Assembly (NCBI GenBank): GCA_017893485.1
Contig: CM030366.1
Span: 99,011,085 to 99,075,084 of the forward strand
Direction: 5' to 3'
Length of the DNA stretch: 64,000 bases
Origin: Hemerocallis citrina
Taxonomy: Eukaryota > Streptophyta > Magnoliopsida > Asparagales > Asphodelaceae
The position numbers and the translations under genes were made by a program. Below the pieces are notes generated by a model. The model was given only the letters and a program-made list of their open reading frames with translations, was not told the DNA's origin and searched no databases. This document shows positions 1 through 10,559 of this stretch, piece by piece (the first letter of the stretch is position 1; the number at the start of each line of letters is the position of its first letter).

Positions 1-1011
1 GGCGAAAGGGAAAAAAGGGGGAATACTTATATAAGGGAAGAACGGCTCCTCGACTTCCGCGATTACTGTTCACTGATTGACGCACAACTGCCGCCTGGAA
101 AATCGCGCCGCGTTCTCGAAACCTGTGCGGGGGACGTCATCAGACGCCAGACTGACGGCCTAACTCTGGGGTCGGGTCGGGTGGGATACACGACGGAGAA
201 AACATTTTTTTTAATTTTAAGGCACCGTCATATGACAGACGCCCCGGGCTCCAGCGTCCGACCAGTTCCCCTCTCACCTTCGAGCAGCCCGGGACTTACA
301 GCCTCGGCAGCCGAAACCCCGAACTGTTCGAGGGTGGAACAGAAACCGCCATCGCCTACAGCCCTATCAAGGCGGACTGACCGACCCCCGACGGGAGGTG
401 GCCCCCCCATCCGAGGCCCTTCAGCCCCAAGGCCGGTATACGGTGGGTGCGTCTTTTCGTCTGGATCTCCCCCGGGCCAAACCTCCATGACAGGGCAGTC
501 TGACCCGAAAAGGGATCCAGACGGCAAAACCACCACTAAACCGAAGCTCCTCTTCCCACAGCACGGATTTCGGCCGTCACCCCTCTCGCCCTGATCTCCC
601 GTAGACCTGGCCACCATATCAAGGTCCATCAGATCCAAGAGAAGATCAGGGCGGCAGAGTAACCACCTCTCCGACGCTGCTAGGGTCGAAAATATTAGCC
701 AAAGACAGGCGTCCGCCGAAGCAGACACCTCTGAGAGCCAATGGGCCACCCCTGTTTTGATCATACCTACAATGGAGGGGGGAGGTATTTATAACCTCCC
801 CCAGGGACTAACCGTTGAGACGCAGGGAAGGTCAATCAACGGAAAACCATGCACCATCTACATTTATTAGGCGGCGCCATTAAATGCCCCTAGGAAATTG
901 GACCATCACACCATTCTCGGAGAGCCTTCAATACACCACATGAATGGTGGGATATCCCCGCTCAGTCACTCTGAGGCGCCAACCGGTTGCCATCCCCCTT
1001 GATTAGCCCGA
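1..1011. other. GC-rich 3' internal region of a Ty3/gypsy element
   Basis: The stretch is GC-rich and lies directly upstream of a tandem array, a polypurine tract and an LTR, so it most likely belongs to the 3' untranslated part of the same retrotransposon. Two overlapping open frames on opposite strands (about 181-594 plus, 228-764 minus) show no motif I recognise and are typical of chance frames in GC-rich DNA. No promoter or RNA gene was identified. Confidence 0.45.
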
Positions 1012-1990
1012 AATCCCTCGGCCAGCTCGGGGTCGGGTCTAGCACCAGGGCAGTCTTCTCAGGAAGGCTTCACGGCTCGCCATCGCCCTTGCCTTCCAGT
1101 AATCCCTCGCCAAGCTCGAGGTCAGGTCTGGCACCAGGGAGGTCTTCTCAGGAAGGCCAACGGCTCGCCCCCCCCCCCCCTTGTTGGTCCATAATCCCTC
1201 GATCAGCTCGAGGCCGGGTCCAGTACCAGGGGAGTCTTCTCAGGAAGGCTTCACGGCTCGCCATCGCCCTTGCCTTCCAGTAATCCCTCGCCAAGCTCGA
1301 GGTCAGGTCTGGCACCAGGGAGGTCTTCTCAGGAAGGCCAACGGCTCGCCACCCCCCTTGTTGGCCCATAATCCCTCGATCAGCTCGAGGCCGGGTCCAG
1401 TACCAGGGGAGTCTTCTCAGGAAGGCTTCACGGCTCGCCATCGCCCTTGCCTTCCAGTAATCCCTCGCCAAGCTCGAGGTCAGGTCTGGCACCAGGGAGG
1501 TCTTCTCAGGAAGGCCAACGGCTCGCCACCCCCCTTGTTGGCCCATAATCCCTCGATCAGCTCGAGGTCGGGTCCAGTACCAGGGGAGTCTTCTCAGGAA
1601 GGCTTCACGGCTCGCCATCGCCCTTGCCTTCCAGTAATCCCTCGCCAAGCTCGAGGTCAGGTCTGGCACCAGGGAGGTCTTCTCAGGAAGGCCAACGGCT
1701 CGCCACCCCCCTTGTTGGCCCATAAATCCCTCTATCAGCTCGAGGTCGGGTCCGACACCAGGGGAGTCTTCTCAGGAAGGCTTCACGGCTCGCCATCGCC
1801 CTTGCCTTCCAGTAATCCCTCGCCAAGCTCGAGGTCAGGTCTGGCACCAGGGAGGTCTTCTCAGGAAGGCCAACGGCTCGCCACCCCCCTTGTTGGCCCA
1901 TAATCCCTCGACCGGCTCGGGGTCGGGTCTGGCACCAGGGTACTCTTCTCACGAAGATCCAATGACTCACCATCCCATTTTCTACAACCA
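1012..1990. repeat. 11-copy ~89-bp tandem array with 177-bp higher-order unit
   Basis: Monomers begin with AATCCCTCG at 1012, 1101, 1193, 1282, 1370, 1459, 1547, 1636, 1725, 1814 and 1902, a spacing of 88-92 bp. Two monomer types alternate. Type A ends GGCTTCACGGCTCGCCATCG and type B ends GGCCAACGGCTCGCC followed by a C run and TTGTTGG. The A+B pair gives a 177-bp higher-order unit that is nearly identical in the middle copies, while the first and last monomers are more diverged. Open frames of 191 and 240 codons across it are by-products of the repeat. Tandem arrays just 5' of the 3' LTR are a known trait of Tat-lineage elements. Confidence 0.93.
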
Positions 1991-2027
1991 TGAGCACTCC
2001 TCCACGGCTAGCTCCCGCACCCCCTGC

Positions 2028-2039
2028 AGGAGTGGGGGG
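2028..2039 (+). other. polypurine tract before 3' LTR
   Basis: The sequence AGGAGTGGGGGG ends 4 bases before the inferred LTR start. It is the expected priming site for plus-strand DNA synthesis of an LTR retrotransposon and sets the element orientation as plus. Confidence 0.6.
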
Positions 2040-2043
2040 CTTG

Positions 2044-2830
2044 TGTGACAGTGTGAAAATGGCCTGAGGCCCATCCAAGGCCCGATACAATTCCTACTCA
2101 GAAAAGCAAGAATACCGACCTGGTTCGGCTCCGGACCCCTTCAGGGTCGGCGCCGAACCTCGTGTTTTGCCCCCACAGTGCCGGCTTCCTCGTACTGACG
2201 AGCCTCAGTATCCCCCGGAGTCCGATCCGGAGCAGTCCCTCATGCCGTCCCCCCTCTCTGGCGGGGCGGAGGGATGACCTGGCGCAGCCTAGGCCCTCCG
2301 ATTCCCCCAGAAGCACAGAGGACTCACGATGGGCCACGTCAGCTCCAAATACCGCCAAGGGTTTCGCCACGTCAGCCCTATACCACTCCTGGTATCACCG
2401 CAACCGCTCTAAACCCCCTGGGCCTTCTGCCACGTCAGGCCCATGGGCTTTCGGATCCAAACCCGGCCCCCAAGCGGAACCAAACCCGGTTGGGATTCTC
2501 TATAAATACTAGACCCTCACCCACCTTTTGGAGGTAATCAATCTTTTGCCACTTAAATATACCTAGTTATTGCTACTCTCTCACAGAGACTGACTAGAGC
2601 GTCGGAGGGTCCGCCACCGGGACAAACCCCGGTGTTTCAGGACCGTCTGCAGGTACACAAGATCTCGGATCCGACCCTTCCGATCCGAGCCCAACCTTCA
2701 ACGCCTTTCTGAGCTCATCGTAGGCCCCAGAAGGTCAACCGAAGGTCGGCAGACGAGCGGCAATCTCCTTCAATACAAATTGAGTTCGAACTCACACCTG
2801 GTGCTTCCACACGTGCCTCAGAAATAAACA
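2044..2830 (+). mobile_element. 3' LTR of a Ty3/gypsy (probably Tat-lineage) retrotransposon
   Basis: The putative LTR opens TGTGACAGTGTG after a polypurine tract and closes AAATAAACA. It holds a TATA box at 2501 and, from about 2589, the phrase GACTAGAGCGTCGGAGGG followed by CCGGGACAAACCCCGG. Phrases of this kind (GAGCGTCGGAG) are common downstream of the TATA box in plant Tat-lineage LTRs, from general knowledge. GC content drops sharply right after 2830. The 5' LTR and coding region lie outside the window, so boundaries cannot be confirmed by LTR comparison. Confidence 0.6.
2501..2508 (+). promoter_or_regulatory. TATA box of the gypsy LTR
   Basis: TATAAATA lies about 460 bp into the LTR, consistent with an LTR core promoter. 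The GAGCGTCGGAG segment lies downstream, in the presumptive transcribed part. Confidence 0.6.
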
Positions 2831-2998
2831 GCATCAATATATATATATATATATTGAAGTGATACCTCGCATTCTCCTAAAATAAAATATTAGTAATAAT
2901 AATTCTACTATTTATTGTGACTTATCCTCTTTGTCTCAAGCATATATATTTTACAAATTATCACAAAATACTATCTCAATTCATCCTATTTCATCATA
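2831..2998. other. AT-rich junction between gypsy LTR and plastid DNA
   Basis: This short AT-rich stretch includes an (AT)n run near 2837-2854. Nothing coding is visible. The left end of the plastid insertion lies at or just before 3000. Confidence 0.5.
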
Positions 2999-3209
2999 TC
3001 CGGAATGTGATATGGTTCTGAAGGATGAACCAGATATGGATAGTTCCAATAAGATTTCATTCTTGACAAAAATTCATTTTGGATTTATTTCATCTATTCC
3101 ATGACCGGAACGAAGGGGGATACATGTTACACCACGATTTTGAATCAGAAAAGAGATTTCAAGAAAATGCAGATTTATTCACTCTATCAATAATCAATCC
3201 GGATTTGGG
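2999..3209 (+). pseudogene. ycf2: ycf2 fragment
   Basis: Translation gives [20 protein letters not shown] followed by ESEKRFQE and ADLFTLS, which matches the plastid Ycf2 protein from memory of the family. Ycf2 is a very large plastid protein, and only about 70 codons are present here. A frameshift lies upstream near 3070, where the phrase encoding [12 protein letters not shown] drops out of frame. The fragment joins the ycf3 piece at GGGATC, which could be read as either gene, suggesting a microhomology join. Confidence 0.88.
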
Positions 3210-3290
3210 ATCAATTTCTGGTCACGTAGCTTCATAATAATTCTGTAAATATTCTGCATAATTTCTTTCAAATTGAGCCGACATCCTTTA
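3210..3290 (-). pseudogene. ycf3: ycf3 (pafI) exon 2 start
   Basis: On the minus strand the frame reads [20 protein letters not shown], a stop, then PEID. This matches the beginning of exon 2 of plastid ycf3, the photosystem I assembly TPR protein, where the native residue at the stop is Arg. Intron domain V lies immediately upstream on the same strand, in the order expected for the native gene. The fragment ends at the ycf2 junction after about 27 codons. Confidence 0.88.
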
Positions 3291-3324
3291 CGATCGCTCA
3301 TTTTATTCAAAAAATCTCTATTAC

Positions 3325-3360
3325 AGAACCATACGTGAGATTTTCATCTCATACGGCTCC
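3325..3360 (-). ncRNA. group II intron domain V (ycf3 intron 1 remnant)
   Basis: Read on the minus strand this is the hairpin GGAGCCGTATGAGATGAAAA plus TCTCACGTATGGTTCT, the highly conserved domain V of plastid group II introns. It sits about 35 nt upstream of the ycf3 exon, as expected for the 3' end of an intron with domain VI in between. It is a relic: the rest of the intron is missing. Confidence 0.88.
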
Positions 3361-3385
3361 TCCTTTATGTGCATAGTACTAAGAG

Positions 3386-3592
3386 GAATATGTTCATAAC
3401 GATGTCATGCTCGCTTTTGGTACTCCGGAAAAACAAATTTTGATCGAACATATAACTGCCCAATGGATACATTCTACTCATGGTAAGACTTTATATGGGT
3501 CTGATGTACTTTTATCTCCAACAATTGGACCTGCATTCAACGCAGGTCGAAGCATATGGTTACCTGGTTGGTTAAATGCTGTAAATGAGAAT
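3386..3592 (+). pseudogene. psaB: psaB internal fragment
   Basis: About 69 codons match the photosystem I P700 apoprotein A2, including [14 protein letters not shown] and [20 protein letters not shown]. The fragment begins at EYVHNDV and ends at NEN, where homology stops; a TAA follows at 3599-3601. Several residues differ from the usual psaB sequence. In plastids psaB and ycf3 share a strand, while here they are opposed, so this part has been rearranged. Confidence 0.92.
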
Positions 3593-3661
3593 ATTATTTA
3601 ATATTTAATTGAATTTTTTAATTGAATTCACATATGAAATTAAAATATATAAAAAAATTCT

Positions 3662-3834
3662 AAAAACGATTTTTTTCACCGGATCCAGGGGAAAACCACA
3701 GATCTTGAGCGACCGATCCAGCAGAACAACTCAAAAGATAAAGAAGTATAGCTAATTTCTTCATGCTTGTTCCAAGTTCGAAGTACCATTTTTACAAATA
3801 AGAATTTCGGTCTTTATGTAATTTCTTCTTCATA
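3662..3834 (-). pseudogene. ycf2: second ycf2 fragment
   Basis: The minus strand reads [20 protein letters not shown] then [12 protein letters not shown], a well-conserved Ycf2 segment, preceded by a less clean match ending in WYFELGTS. It is a different part of ycf2 from the one at 2999-3209 and lies on the opposite strand, which supports a scrambled origin for this end of the insertion. Confidence 0.85.
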
Positions 3835-4064
3835 TAGATATATATATATGATCTATGGTAAAAATACTTAGAAAAAGCCTCCTTTATTTTGGTTAGTCTG
3901 AAACTAACAATACTAACTATTTTCATTGTTGACAATGACTCTTTTGATTTAAACTGAGAATCTTTTTTTCGTGATGATTTTGAAATAGAAAAGCTATTCT
4001 TTTTTCTTTTAGATAATAAAAATAGGATTCACTAAGAATTTTATCTATATTTACATTAAATACA
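3835..4064. other. degenerate sequence upstream of the rpl20 piece
   Basis: AT-rich DNA between the ycf2 scrap and the recognisable rpl20 end. It may include decayed rpl20 5' sequence, but I could not align it convincingly. Confidence 0.35.
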
Positions 4065-4252
4065 TCTGGATCACTCATATAAATGCAGTAACTCGTGAGG
4101 ATAATGTATTCTATAGTTACAGTATATTTATACACAATCTATACATGAAATAATTGATTCTTAATTGTAAAATACTTGCGCAAATAGCTATATCAAATAA
4201 GAATTATCTTTCCATGAATTCCAATAATATTATCAAATTAGAAAGATTGTAA
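4065..4252 (+). pseudogene. rpl20: rpl20 3' part, plastid ribosomal protein L20
   Basis: The plus frame reads [24 protein letters not shown], an internal TAA, then KILAQIAISNKN and IIKLERL before TAA at 4250-4252. This matches the C-terminal half of plastid L20 (WITRINAVIREN, KILAQIAISN). It converges on rps18, the native arrangement. The N-terminal half is lost or unrecognisable. Confidence 0.85.
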
Positions 4253-4253
4253 A

Positions 4254-4258
<5 letters not shown>

Positions 4259-4348
<90 letters not shown>
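4259..4348. repeat. (TA)n microsatellite, about 45 units
   Basis: A pure TA run of about 90 bp begins a few bases after the rpl20 stop, within what was the rpl20-rps18 spacer. Plastid spacers seldom keep such long pure TA runs, so it probably expanded after nuclear transfer. Confidence 0.95.
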
Positions 4349-4350
<2 letters not shown>

Positions 4351-4582
4351 TGATTGGAAAAAAAAATCCCCCAGATAATAGACTTCGAGAAGATAGAATA
4401 AATATCAATTAAGATAAGTAGTAGGAATGAACGAACATCTTTAAAATAAAAAAAAGATTTCTTCTTCCCCTATTTGTTGTTTTTTGTAACATAAAAATCA
4501 AATATGGATTTGAGGCTTTTTCGAAAAACATCAATTTGAGCTTGAGTTCGAATTCGAGTTTTAAGGCAATGGAAGAGTATAT

Positions 4583-4888
4583 CTATTTATTTATGGTTCT
4601 AGTACCAGTAGTTCTAGGGATCGACTCGGCTATCTTAAACTGGTTCTCATTATTAAGAAAAGGTAACAAAGATTAAATACGAGCTTATTTTATAGGAATA
4701 GTAATTAATCGTTGTTGTTTCAAGATCAATCTATTCACTCGTCTTGATAATATTATGCCTTGTTCACTAATAAATCGACTAATTATACTCATGTTTCTAT
4801 AATCAATTTGATCCACCGATTCAATTGGGGGAAAACTCCTACGAAAAGATCACTTGGGTTTATGAAAAGGTTGCTTGGATTTATCCAT
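4583..4888 (-). pseudogene. rps18: rps18, plastid ribosomal protein S18
   Basis: The minus frame from ATG at 4886-4888 to TAG at 4583-4585 is exactly 102 codons, the usual plastid S18 length. It includes [16 protein letters not shown] and [19 protein letters not shown]. Three in-frame stops break it (KPK*SFRR, PIK*ARI, ARI*SLLP); the second replaces the usual Gln and fits CAA to TAA. It would make a component of the plastid 30S subunit if intact. Its start abuts the broken end of rpl33. Confidence 0.93.
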
Positions 4889-5085
4889 ACTTTATTCCAT
4901 AGCTCTAAAATATGCTTGAGACAATAGTGACAAAATTTTCTCAATTCTAATCGACCGGCTATGTTGTGTCAATTCTTTTGAGTAATATATCTAAAAACGC
5001 ATAAAGATTCTTTATTGACACCATTTTGGGTACAGCTGGTACATTCCAAAATAACTCTAATTCCGACATCTTTACCCTTAGCCAT
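4889..5085 (-). pseudogene. rpl33: rpl33, plastid ribosomal protein L33
   Basis: From ATG at 5083-5085 the minus frame reads [18 protein letters not shown], the zinc-binding start of L33, with FRYITQKN, a TGA at codon 39, then RLELRKFCHYC. The normal C-terminus (HTIHGEIKK) is replaced by unrelated codons that run straight into the rps18 start, so the rpl33-rps18 spacer of about 200 bp is deleted. Confidence 0.92.
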
Positions 5086-5616
5086 GAACCTTCTTTGAAT
5101 TTTTTATTAACTTAAACTCTTCTATTTTCGACCCAAACTGTAGAATACGAAAAAAGAAAAAAAAGAAAAAAAATCAATACATACTTACTCGAAATTCCAT
5201 TTCTAAAGATTTTGTTGTAACTCTAATTACTATTAATTAATAAATAGAACGGTTACATAGTAATCAAATACAAATAGTAGTCTATCAAATATTAGTCTAT
5301 CAAATATTAGTCTATCGTAATAATATTAAGTAATACAAGTTTTTGTAACTATCAATTATTCCTATCATAATCCCGCTATCTCATTTATGTATCTTCTTTC
5401 CATGCTATGGTTTTGTGGAACTTTTACTTTAGGCTGGTCCCCCTTTTCTATTTCTGTTATAAAAAAAAAGATCTTAGATCCACCGGACTTTTGCCAAGAT
5501 TCAATACACTTTTTCTTTCTCTTTCCTTTCTAACGAATTGAGAATGGGGGCGAAGTTTTAGTCGCGTAGAGTTCTATCTCAAATTTTCTTCATTTTTTGC
5601 ATATCAATAGTTAGAA
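5086..5616. other. plastid psaJ-rpl33 spacer
   Basis: AT-rich noncoding DNA of about 530 bp between two plastid genes in native order. Short direct repeats such as ATCAAATATTAGTCT near 5285-5315 are visible. No gene seen. Confidence 0.75.
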
Positions 5617-5745
5617 TTAAAAAAAGGGAAATGACAAAGCATCGGGGAATAAACGATTAATTTCTATCAATAGATCCGCTAAAGACCCAAACCATAGAGT
5701 AGTTAGCACGGGTGTTGTGGACAGATATGTTTTTATATCTCGCAT
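5617..5745 (-). CDS. psaJ: psaJ-like ORF, photosystem I subunit IX (NUPT copy)
   Basis: A complete minus-strand frame of 42 codons plus TAA, starting [20 protein letters not shown] and ending [13 protein letters not shown]. PsaJ is a small one-helix photosystem I subunit of 42-44 residues, so length and both ends are intact. The native Gly in SLAGLLIEIN is Asp here ([10 protein letters not shown]), within the membrane helix, which suggests neutral drift. It lacks a transit peptide and nuclear promoter, so it is an open but almost certainly non-functional copy. Confidence 0.93.
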   Translation of the reverse strand: MRDIKTYLSTTPVLTTLWFGSLADLLIEINRLFPDALSFPFF

Positions 5746-5985
5746 TGAAAATCCTCCTTTATTGTAATGCATATAAGGTCAGATGATGTAGTTCAAGATC
5801 ATTTGTATTTTTATTTTTTTTTATGAAACCCAAAAGAAGAAATGCCAAGAAATTTGTTTATGTATAACTGTATATAATTTTTAGAATTTCTTAGAATTTC
5901 TAATTGTATATATATAGAGGAGGAAATAAGGATGTCGAAAACAAGACATGCATTTTGTACAATGACATTGTACAATAATTTTGAA

Positions 5986-6059
5986 AGGGATGCAGCGCAG
6001 CTTGGTAGCGTGTTTGTTTTGGGTACAAAATGTCATGGGTTCAAATCATGTCATCCCTA
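5986..6059 (+). tRNA. trnP-UGG: trnP-UGG (plastid-derived, decaying)
   Basis: The 74-nt sequence keeps the AGGGATG/CATCCCT acceptor stem, the TTTGT/ACAAA anticodon stem and a TGG anticodon in the loop TTTGGGT. The T stem is damaged (ATGGG against CATGT), and further substitutions are present relative to the plastid gene. It is on the strand opposite psaJ, as in plastids. Probably a pseudogene. Confidence 0.88.
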
Positions 6060-6226
6060 CCTATTACTTCTCCTATGGGCAGTAACGAGAAGTAAATAAT
6101 AAATTGAGTAAGATCGATGAAAATCGATCATAATCTTTCTTTCCTTTTACTTTTTCAGACCAATGTATGCAAGACGCATTGGGTACAAAAAAATATATTT
6201 TCTTCACTATCTCCTTCCATAAGAAG

Positions 6227-6300
6227 GCGCTCTTAGTTTAGTTCGGTAGAATGAAGGACTCCAAAACCCGTTGTCGTAGGTTTAAATCCTATAGAGCGTG
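6227..6300 (+). tRNA. trnW-CCA: trnW-CCA (plastid-derived, decaying)
   Basis: The sequence keeps the GCGCTCT/AGAGCGT acceptor stem, D arm AGTTCGGTAGAA, CCA anticodon and T arm. The anticodon stem is broken: AAGGA on the 5' side faces ACCCG. It follows trnP on the same strand in native order. The tRNA is unlikely to fold properly. Confidence 0.88.
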
Positions 6301-6413
6301 ATTCCATTTGTGTTATTTCAAATCACAATAAAAAAACTTAACAAAACATAGTTGAATTGTAACTTACAATTGACCTCTTACAAGTAGGAGGTTCGTGAAA
6401 AAAATTTATTCAA

Positions 6414-6527
6414 TCAAAGGTCCGACTGATCCCCGTCTTTGTATTGTAAATATGCAGTTACAAATAATCATGCTAAAGTGAATGGAATTAGACCTAAGAC
6501 GATTCCAAATAGAAAAACTTCAAACAT
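6414..6527 (-). pseudogene. petG: petG, cytochrome b6f subunit V
   Basis: The minus frame is 38 codons, the full PetG length, reading MFEVFLFGIVLGLIPFTLA, then TGA where Gly is expected, then LFVTAYLQYKDGDQSDL. The single stop truncates the one-helix subunit halfway. It pairs with petL in native order and strand. Confidence 0.94.
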
Positions 6528-6721
6528 TTCGATTTTTTTAAGGAGATGAAAAGAAAGGTAAGATCTATCCCTAAATCTTAATATGAAATATCCATGAATC
6601 TCAATGACCAAGAACTTACAATATGACGAGGAATTCACAATTGACAAGCGAAAGACCGTAGAATACTAGAAGTCAAAATATTTATTTTGATGAACCGTGT
6701 TCATTCAATTTAGTTCTCATT

Positions 6722-6841
6722 TCAAATAAGTCGTATCTTGTTCAAACTAATCAATAACCAACTTTTTTTTTCATTGGAAGAAGCTGAAGTTATAGTTGAA
6801 GCAGCCAATAGAAAACCGAAATAACTAGTTATAATAGGCAT
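6722..6841 (-). CDS. petL: petL-like ORF with internal insertion (NUPT copy)
   Basis: The minus frame is 39 codons plus TGA, beginning [19 protein letters not shown] and ending LNKIRLI. PetL is normally 31 residues. The segment after TITS is replaced by a longer polar stretch (ASSNEKKSW) that interrupts the hydrophobic helix, an in-frame net gain of 24 bp. The frame is open, but the protein would no longer resemble a membrane helix, so it is a cryptic pseudogene. Confidence 0.88.
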   Translation of the reverse strand: MPIITSYFGFLLAASTITSASSNEKKSWLLISLNKIRLI

Positions 6842-7936
6842 GAAACAACTAAATTACATATTTTATTTTGCTACATAGGTTGATAAAACACTTACCTAAG
6901 TTTCCAATTTTTCAGATACGATGAAAAAATCAATTAACATAATTTGCTTTGTTCTAATTGAAATCTCTTGATTCATCAGCCATTCTAGATAGCAAGAATA
7001 ACATAAGTAGAAAAAAAATCAATTATGACATCAATCAATCCTGCGATTTCTGAATCAATAGATTCATTGTGCGATTTGTGAGTTGAATAAAGTAATAGTA
7101 ATAAGAACTAACAATGTCGTGTAATTTTGGAATACAATAATTTTATTTGAAAATTACGTTATTTTTTTTTTTCTTTTTCCATTTAATAAGATCTAGTCCA
7201 TTATCCTTTTAAGTTCTTTTCTATAATTCTGTTTTTCCATGTCAATGAGCTTCGTCTTGTAGATCAGTCTAGAAAGAACCTTGTTTTGGATCGAATAGAA
7301 CAGTCCATATTTGTAATGCCACCACTGCTTGTTCCAACTATGTTTTGTTTCCTTCATCAAATACTATCTACTATATCTATTATAGTATATTTTTTGTACG
7401 ACCAACCAAGTACTTGAAATAAATATAAAGTATTAACAATAAAAAGGGAACAATAAAAAAAGGTTTAGATATTTTACATATAATTGAATTGTATGAATAT
7501 AATAATTGCTATCTTTTATTCTTTCATTTTCAGGAATTATTAAAATAGAACTCATTGATTCACACTTTTACAAGATCTTTACTTTCTATTACGAAGTCAA
7601 TACTGAATACCTTATAAAACAAGGATAAAGAATTTGAGAAATTTTCTATTAATCTATTGAATAAAAGACATTTCAGTTATGCATAGATAAAGAATAAAAA
7701 GAACAAAGAAATTATGTAGTTATAGTATTTCATCTCAATTAGTATTGAGACTATGTTTCTGTGCTATAGGAAGGATAGTTGTACGGATTTGGTATACACT
7801 CTAAATACACCTTTGGCGCAAAATTGACGATCACACAAAGCAAAGATGAAATTTCAGTGGTTTCCCGTTTAGTGATCCCATCTTTCACAGAATATGTTCC
7901 ATTTTTTTGAATTTACAAGAATTTTTGGAGCTCAGC
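6842..7936. other. plastid petL-psbE spacer
   Basis: About 1.1 kb of AT-rich noncoding DNA between petL (-) and psbE (+), as in plastid genomes where these genes diverge. No additional gene seen. Confidence 0.75.
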
Positions 7937-8188
7937 ATGTCTGGAAGCACGGGAGAACGTTCTTTTGCTGATATTATTACCAGTATTAGATACTGGGTCA
8001 TTCATATCTTTACTATACCTTCCCTATTCATTGTGGGTTGGTTATTCGTGAATACTGGTTTAGCTTACGATCTATTTGGAATTCCTCGGCCAAACAAGTA
8101 TTTCACAGAGAGTCGACAAGGGATTCCATTAATAACCGGTCGTTTTGATTCTTTGGAACAACTCGATGAATTTAGTAGATCCTTTTAG
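7937..8188 (+). CDS. psbE: psbE-like ORF, cytochrome b559 alpha (NUPT copy)
   Basis: The open frame of 83 codons starts at ATG 7937, giving [20 protein letters not shown], and ends [13 protein letters not shown]. The longer frame from 7907 adds ten residues absent from PsbE, so the inner start is correct. The heme-ligand His23 in RYWVIH is kept. Several substitutions (VIHIFTIP for [21 protein letters not shown] for YDVFGSPRPNEYF) mark drift. Full length survives, but psbF next door is frameshifted. Confidence 0.95.
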   Translation: MSGSTGERSFADIITSIRYWVIHIFTIPSLFIVGWLFVNTGLAYDLFGIPRPNKYFTESRQGIPLITGRFDSLEQLDEFSRSF

Positions 8189-8198
8189 GAGACCACCA

Positions 8199-8456
<258 letters not shown>

Positions 8457-10559
8457 GAGAAAGAAAGAAAATTTATACTATTCTCTTATCCCGTTTGGAA
8501 GGATATCATCCTGATAATAATCCATGACTGTTTTTGTCTACAGCATGACCACTCGATGAAATGTGGTGGAAAGTGTAATCCCTGTTTTCCCCAAATCCGT
8601 ATTTTCAGTGTATTTCTCTGTACTTAAATTTTTTTCTAAATTAGTTTTTCCGCTTTCAAATTCTTTTGTCAAAATGTATTTTTGAATCTTTCACTAAAAG
8701 TTTATCTTTGATCAATAAATTTAGTTTCAACTATTTTCAATGATTTTTTTTTTTTATATTATGATCAAAATTCTTATTTTCGTTACTATTACTCTTATTA
8801 TTATTATTGTTATTTGTATTATTGTTATCATTGTTGTTTTTGAATGTTTATGAAAAGAATCCATTTTTATGTGTTAATTATATTTGTACTTATAGACTCT
8901 ATACTTTTAATGCAAATTATATTAGTTTATAAAATTATATTTTATTAGTTGTTGTATTTAATTTTCTTGTTGGATTTTATTAAAATACCCATTAACCCTT
9001 TTCCCAATAACATTTTTTAATCCCCAACTATATCCACAACCATTTACCCATTATCCTAACATACCTACCCTGTTTGAATACACCCAGACCCATTATGCTA
9101 AACCAACCCATTTCCTTAATTAGTACCCAACCCGAAACCCACCTAATCCCCTTAACCCAATATCTATTTCTAAACCCTATTTAATATCCTACCCATTATC
9201 TTTTCCCACAAACCCCATTTCCCTGATACTCACCCGAAACCCACCCGTCTGCCCCCTAACCTAACCCTAATGCATCCAATCTATTTAAACCCATGCACTT
9301 GCGCCGTTTCCTCTTCTTCCACCTTTCGTTCTCTCTTCAACCCTAGTTCGCCCCTCCGTCTCCCTACGCTCCCCTACCACATCCCGTCCTCCCGTGGTGC
9401 TCCCCCGTCCCGCAGCACCGCACCCCGCCATCCCTCGTCAGCCCCTGCGCTGCCTTCCCGTGACGGCAGCAGCGTCGACAGCTGCCACCCTGGCCTGCGT
9501 TCCTCCCGAGGCAGCCAGCAACTGCGATAACAAACCACCCGCAGTGCCCCTCTCCCTCTTCGACGCAGCAGCGGCAACAGCCAGCCTACGGTAGCCACTT
9601 CTTGGCCGACGACAGCCCACAGTGTCCCCCGACGTCGCCTGGTTCCGTAGCCCTTCGAAGATGCGACACTCAGTCCGTCGACCACCTCCTTACCGACGCT
9701 CCCTCACATGCTCTTGTGTGTGGGTGTGTTGGGCGTGGGTGGGTTAGATCTCGAGTGTTCTAGTGCGAGTTGTTTTGTGTGTTCGTTGGAGTTCTTGTGC
9801 TCGTCAGGTGTTCATTGTACTTGTAGCGCTCCGAATTTCTAATATGATATCTTAGAAAATACGTGGCACAATCCCAGCATCAACTTCAATGTAATAGTAC
9901 ATATAGCCCAAAAACATGAATAGTTTTATTCCAAACTTTTATTACATCAATCTTTTTCAAACACAGCGGAAATACAAACACCTTGAATTACAACATTCTT
10001 TTTACAACACTTCCTTTTTACAAAAGTTTACACAAAGCTTTTATTACATCAGTTTATCTCAAAACTATCTCAAGCATCCAAGCCTCCAAACTCTAAGCAA
10101 CAACCTGTAACACATGAGGCTAGAGATGATCCCTAACCCTCAAAACTAAAGGGGTCAACCATAAATGGTGTGAGTGACATAAAAACATACAACTTAATTA
10201 ATTCATAAAACATAAAGTCATCAACATCATGTATTAACAACAAGGATAAATGTATGAGAATTAACAAAGATGTAAAGCATGAAAACATCATGGAATGGAA
10301 ACAGCGAGTGAAGCTAGACCAAGTGTCATGTGTAGGAAAACTGGAAAAACACAAGCATAAAACCAAGTCAGGAAAACACAATTCTATATGCTGACTCTCT
10401 AATGCATACTTATCAGAGTCTATGCATTCCATAGTACGTAGGTCCGGTGCAAGCCCTTAACGATTTCTACGACATAGGGATAACCCCTCGTTATGCAACT
10501 AATCCTACTACGGTGATGGGAAATAAGATTCAAAATACTCCGTGAATAGGAGTCACTGC

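Noticed and set aside
181..764. Overlapping open frames of 137 (+) and 178 (-) codons at the left edge
   Set aside because: GC-rich DNA lacks stops by chance on both strands. There is no domain, no convincing start context, and the location is inside a retrotransposon 3' region.
1148..1903. Open frames of 191 (-) and 240 (+) codons with repeated peptide units
   Set aside because: They are translations of the 89/177-bp tandem array. Both strands are open, as expected from repetition of a stop-free unit.
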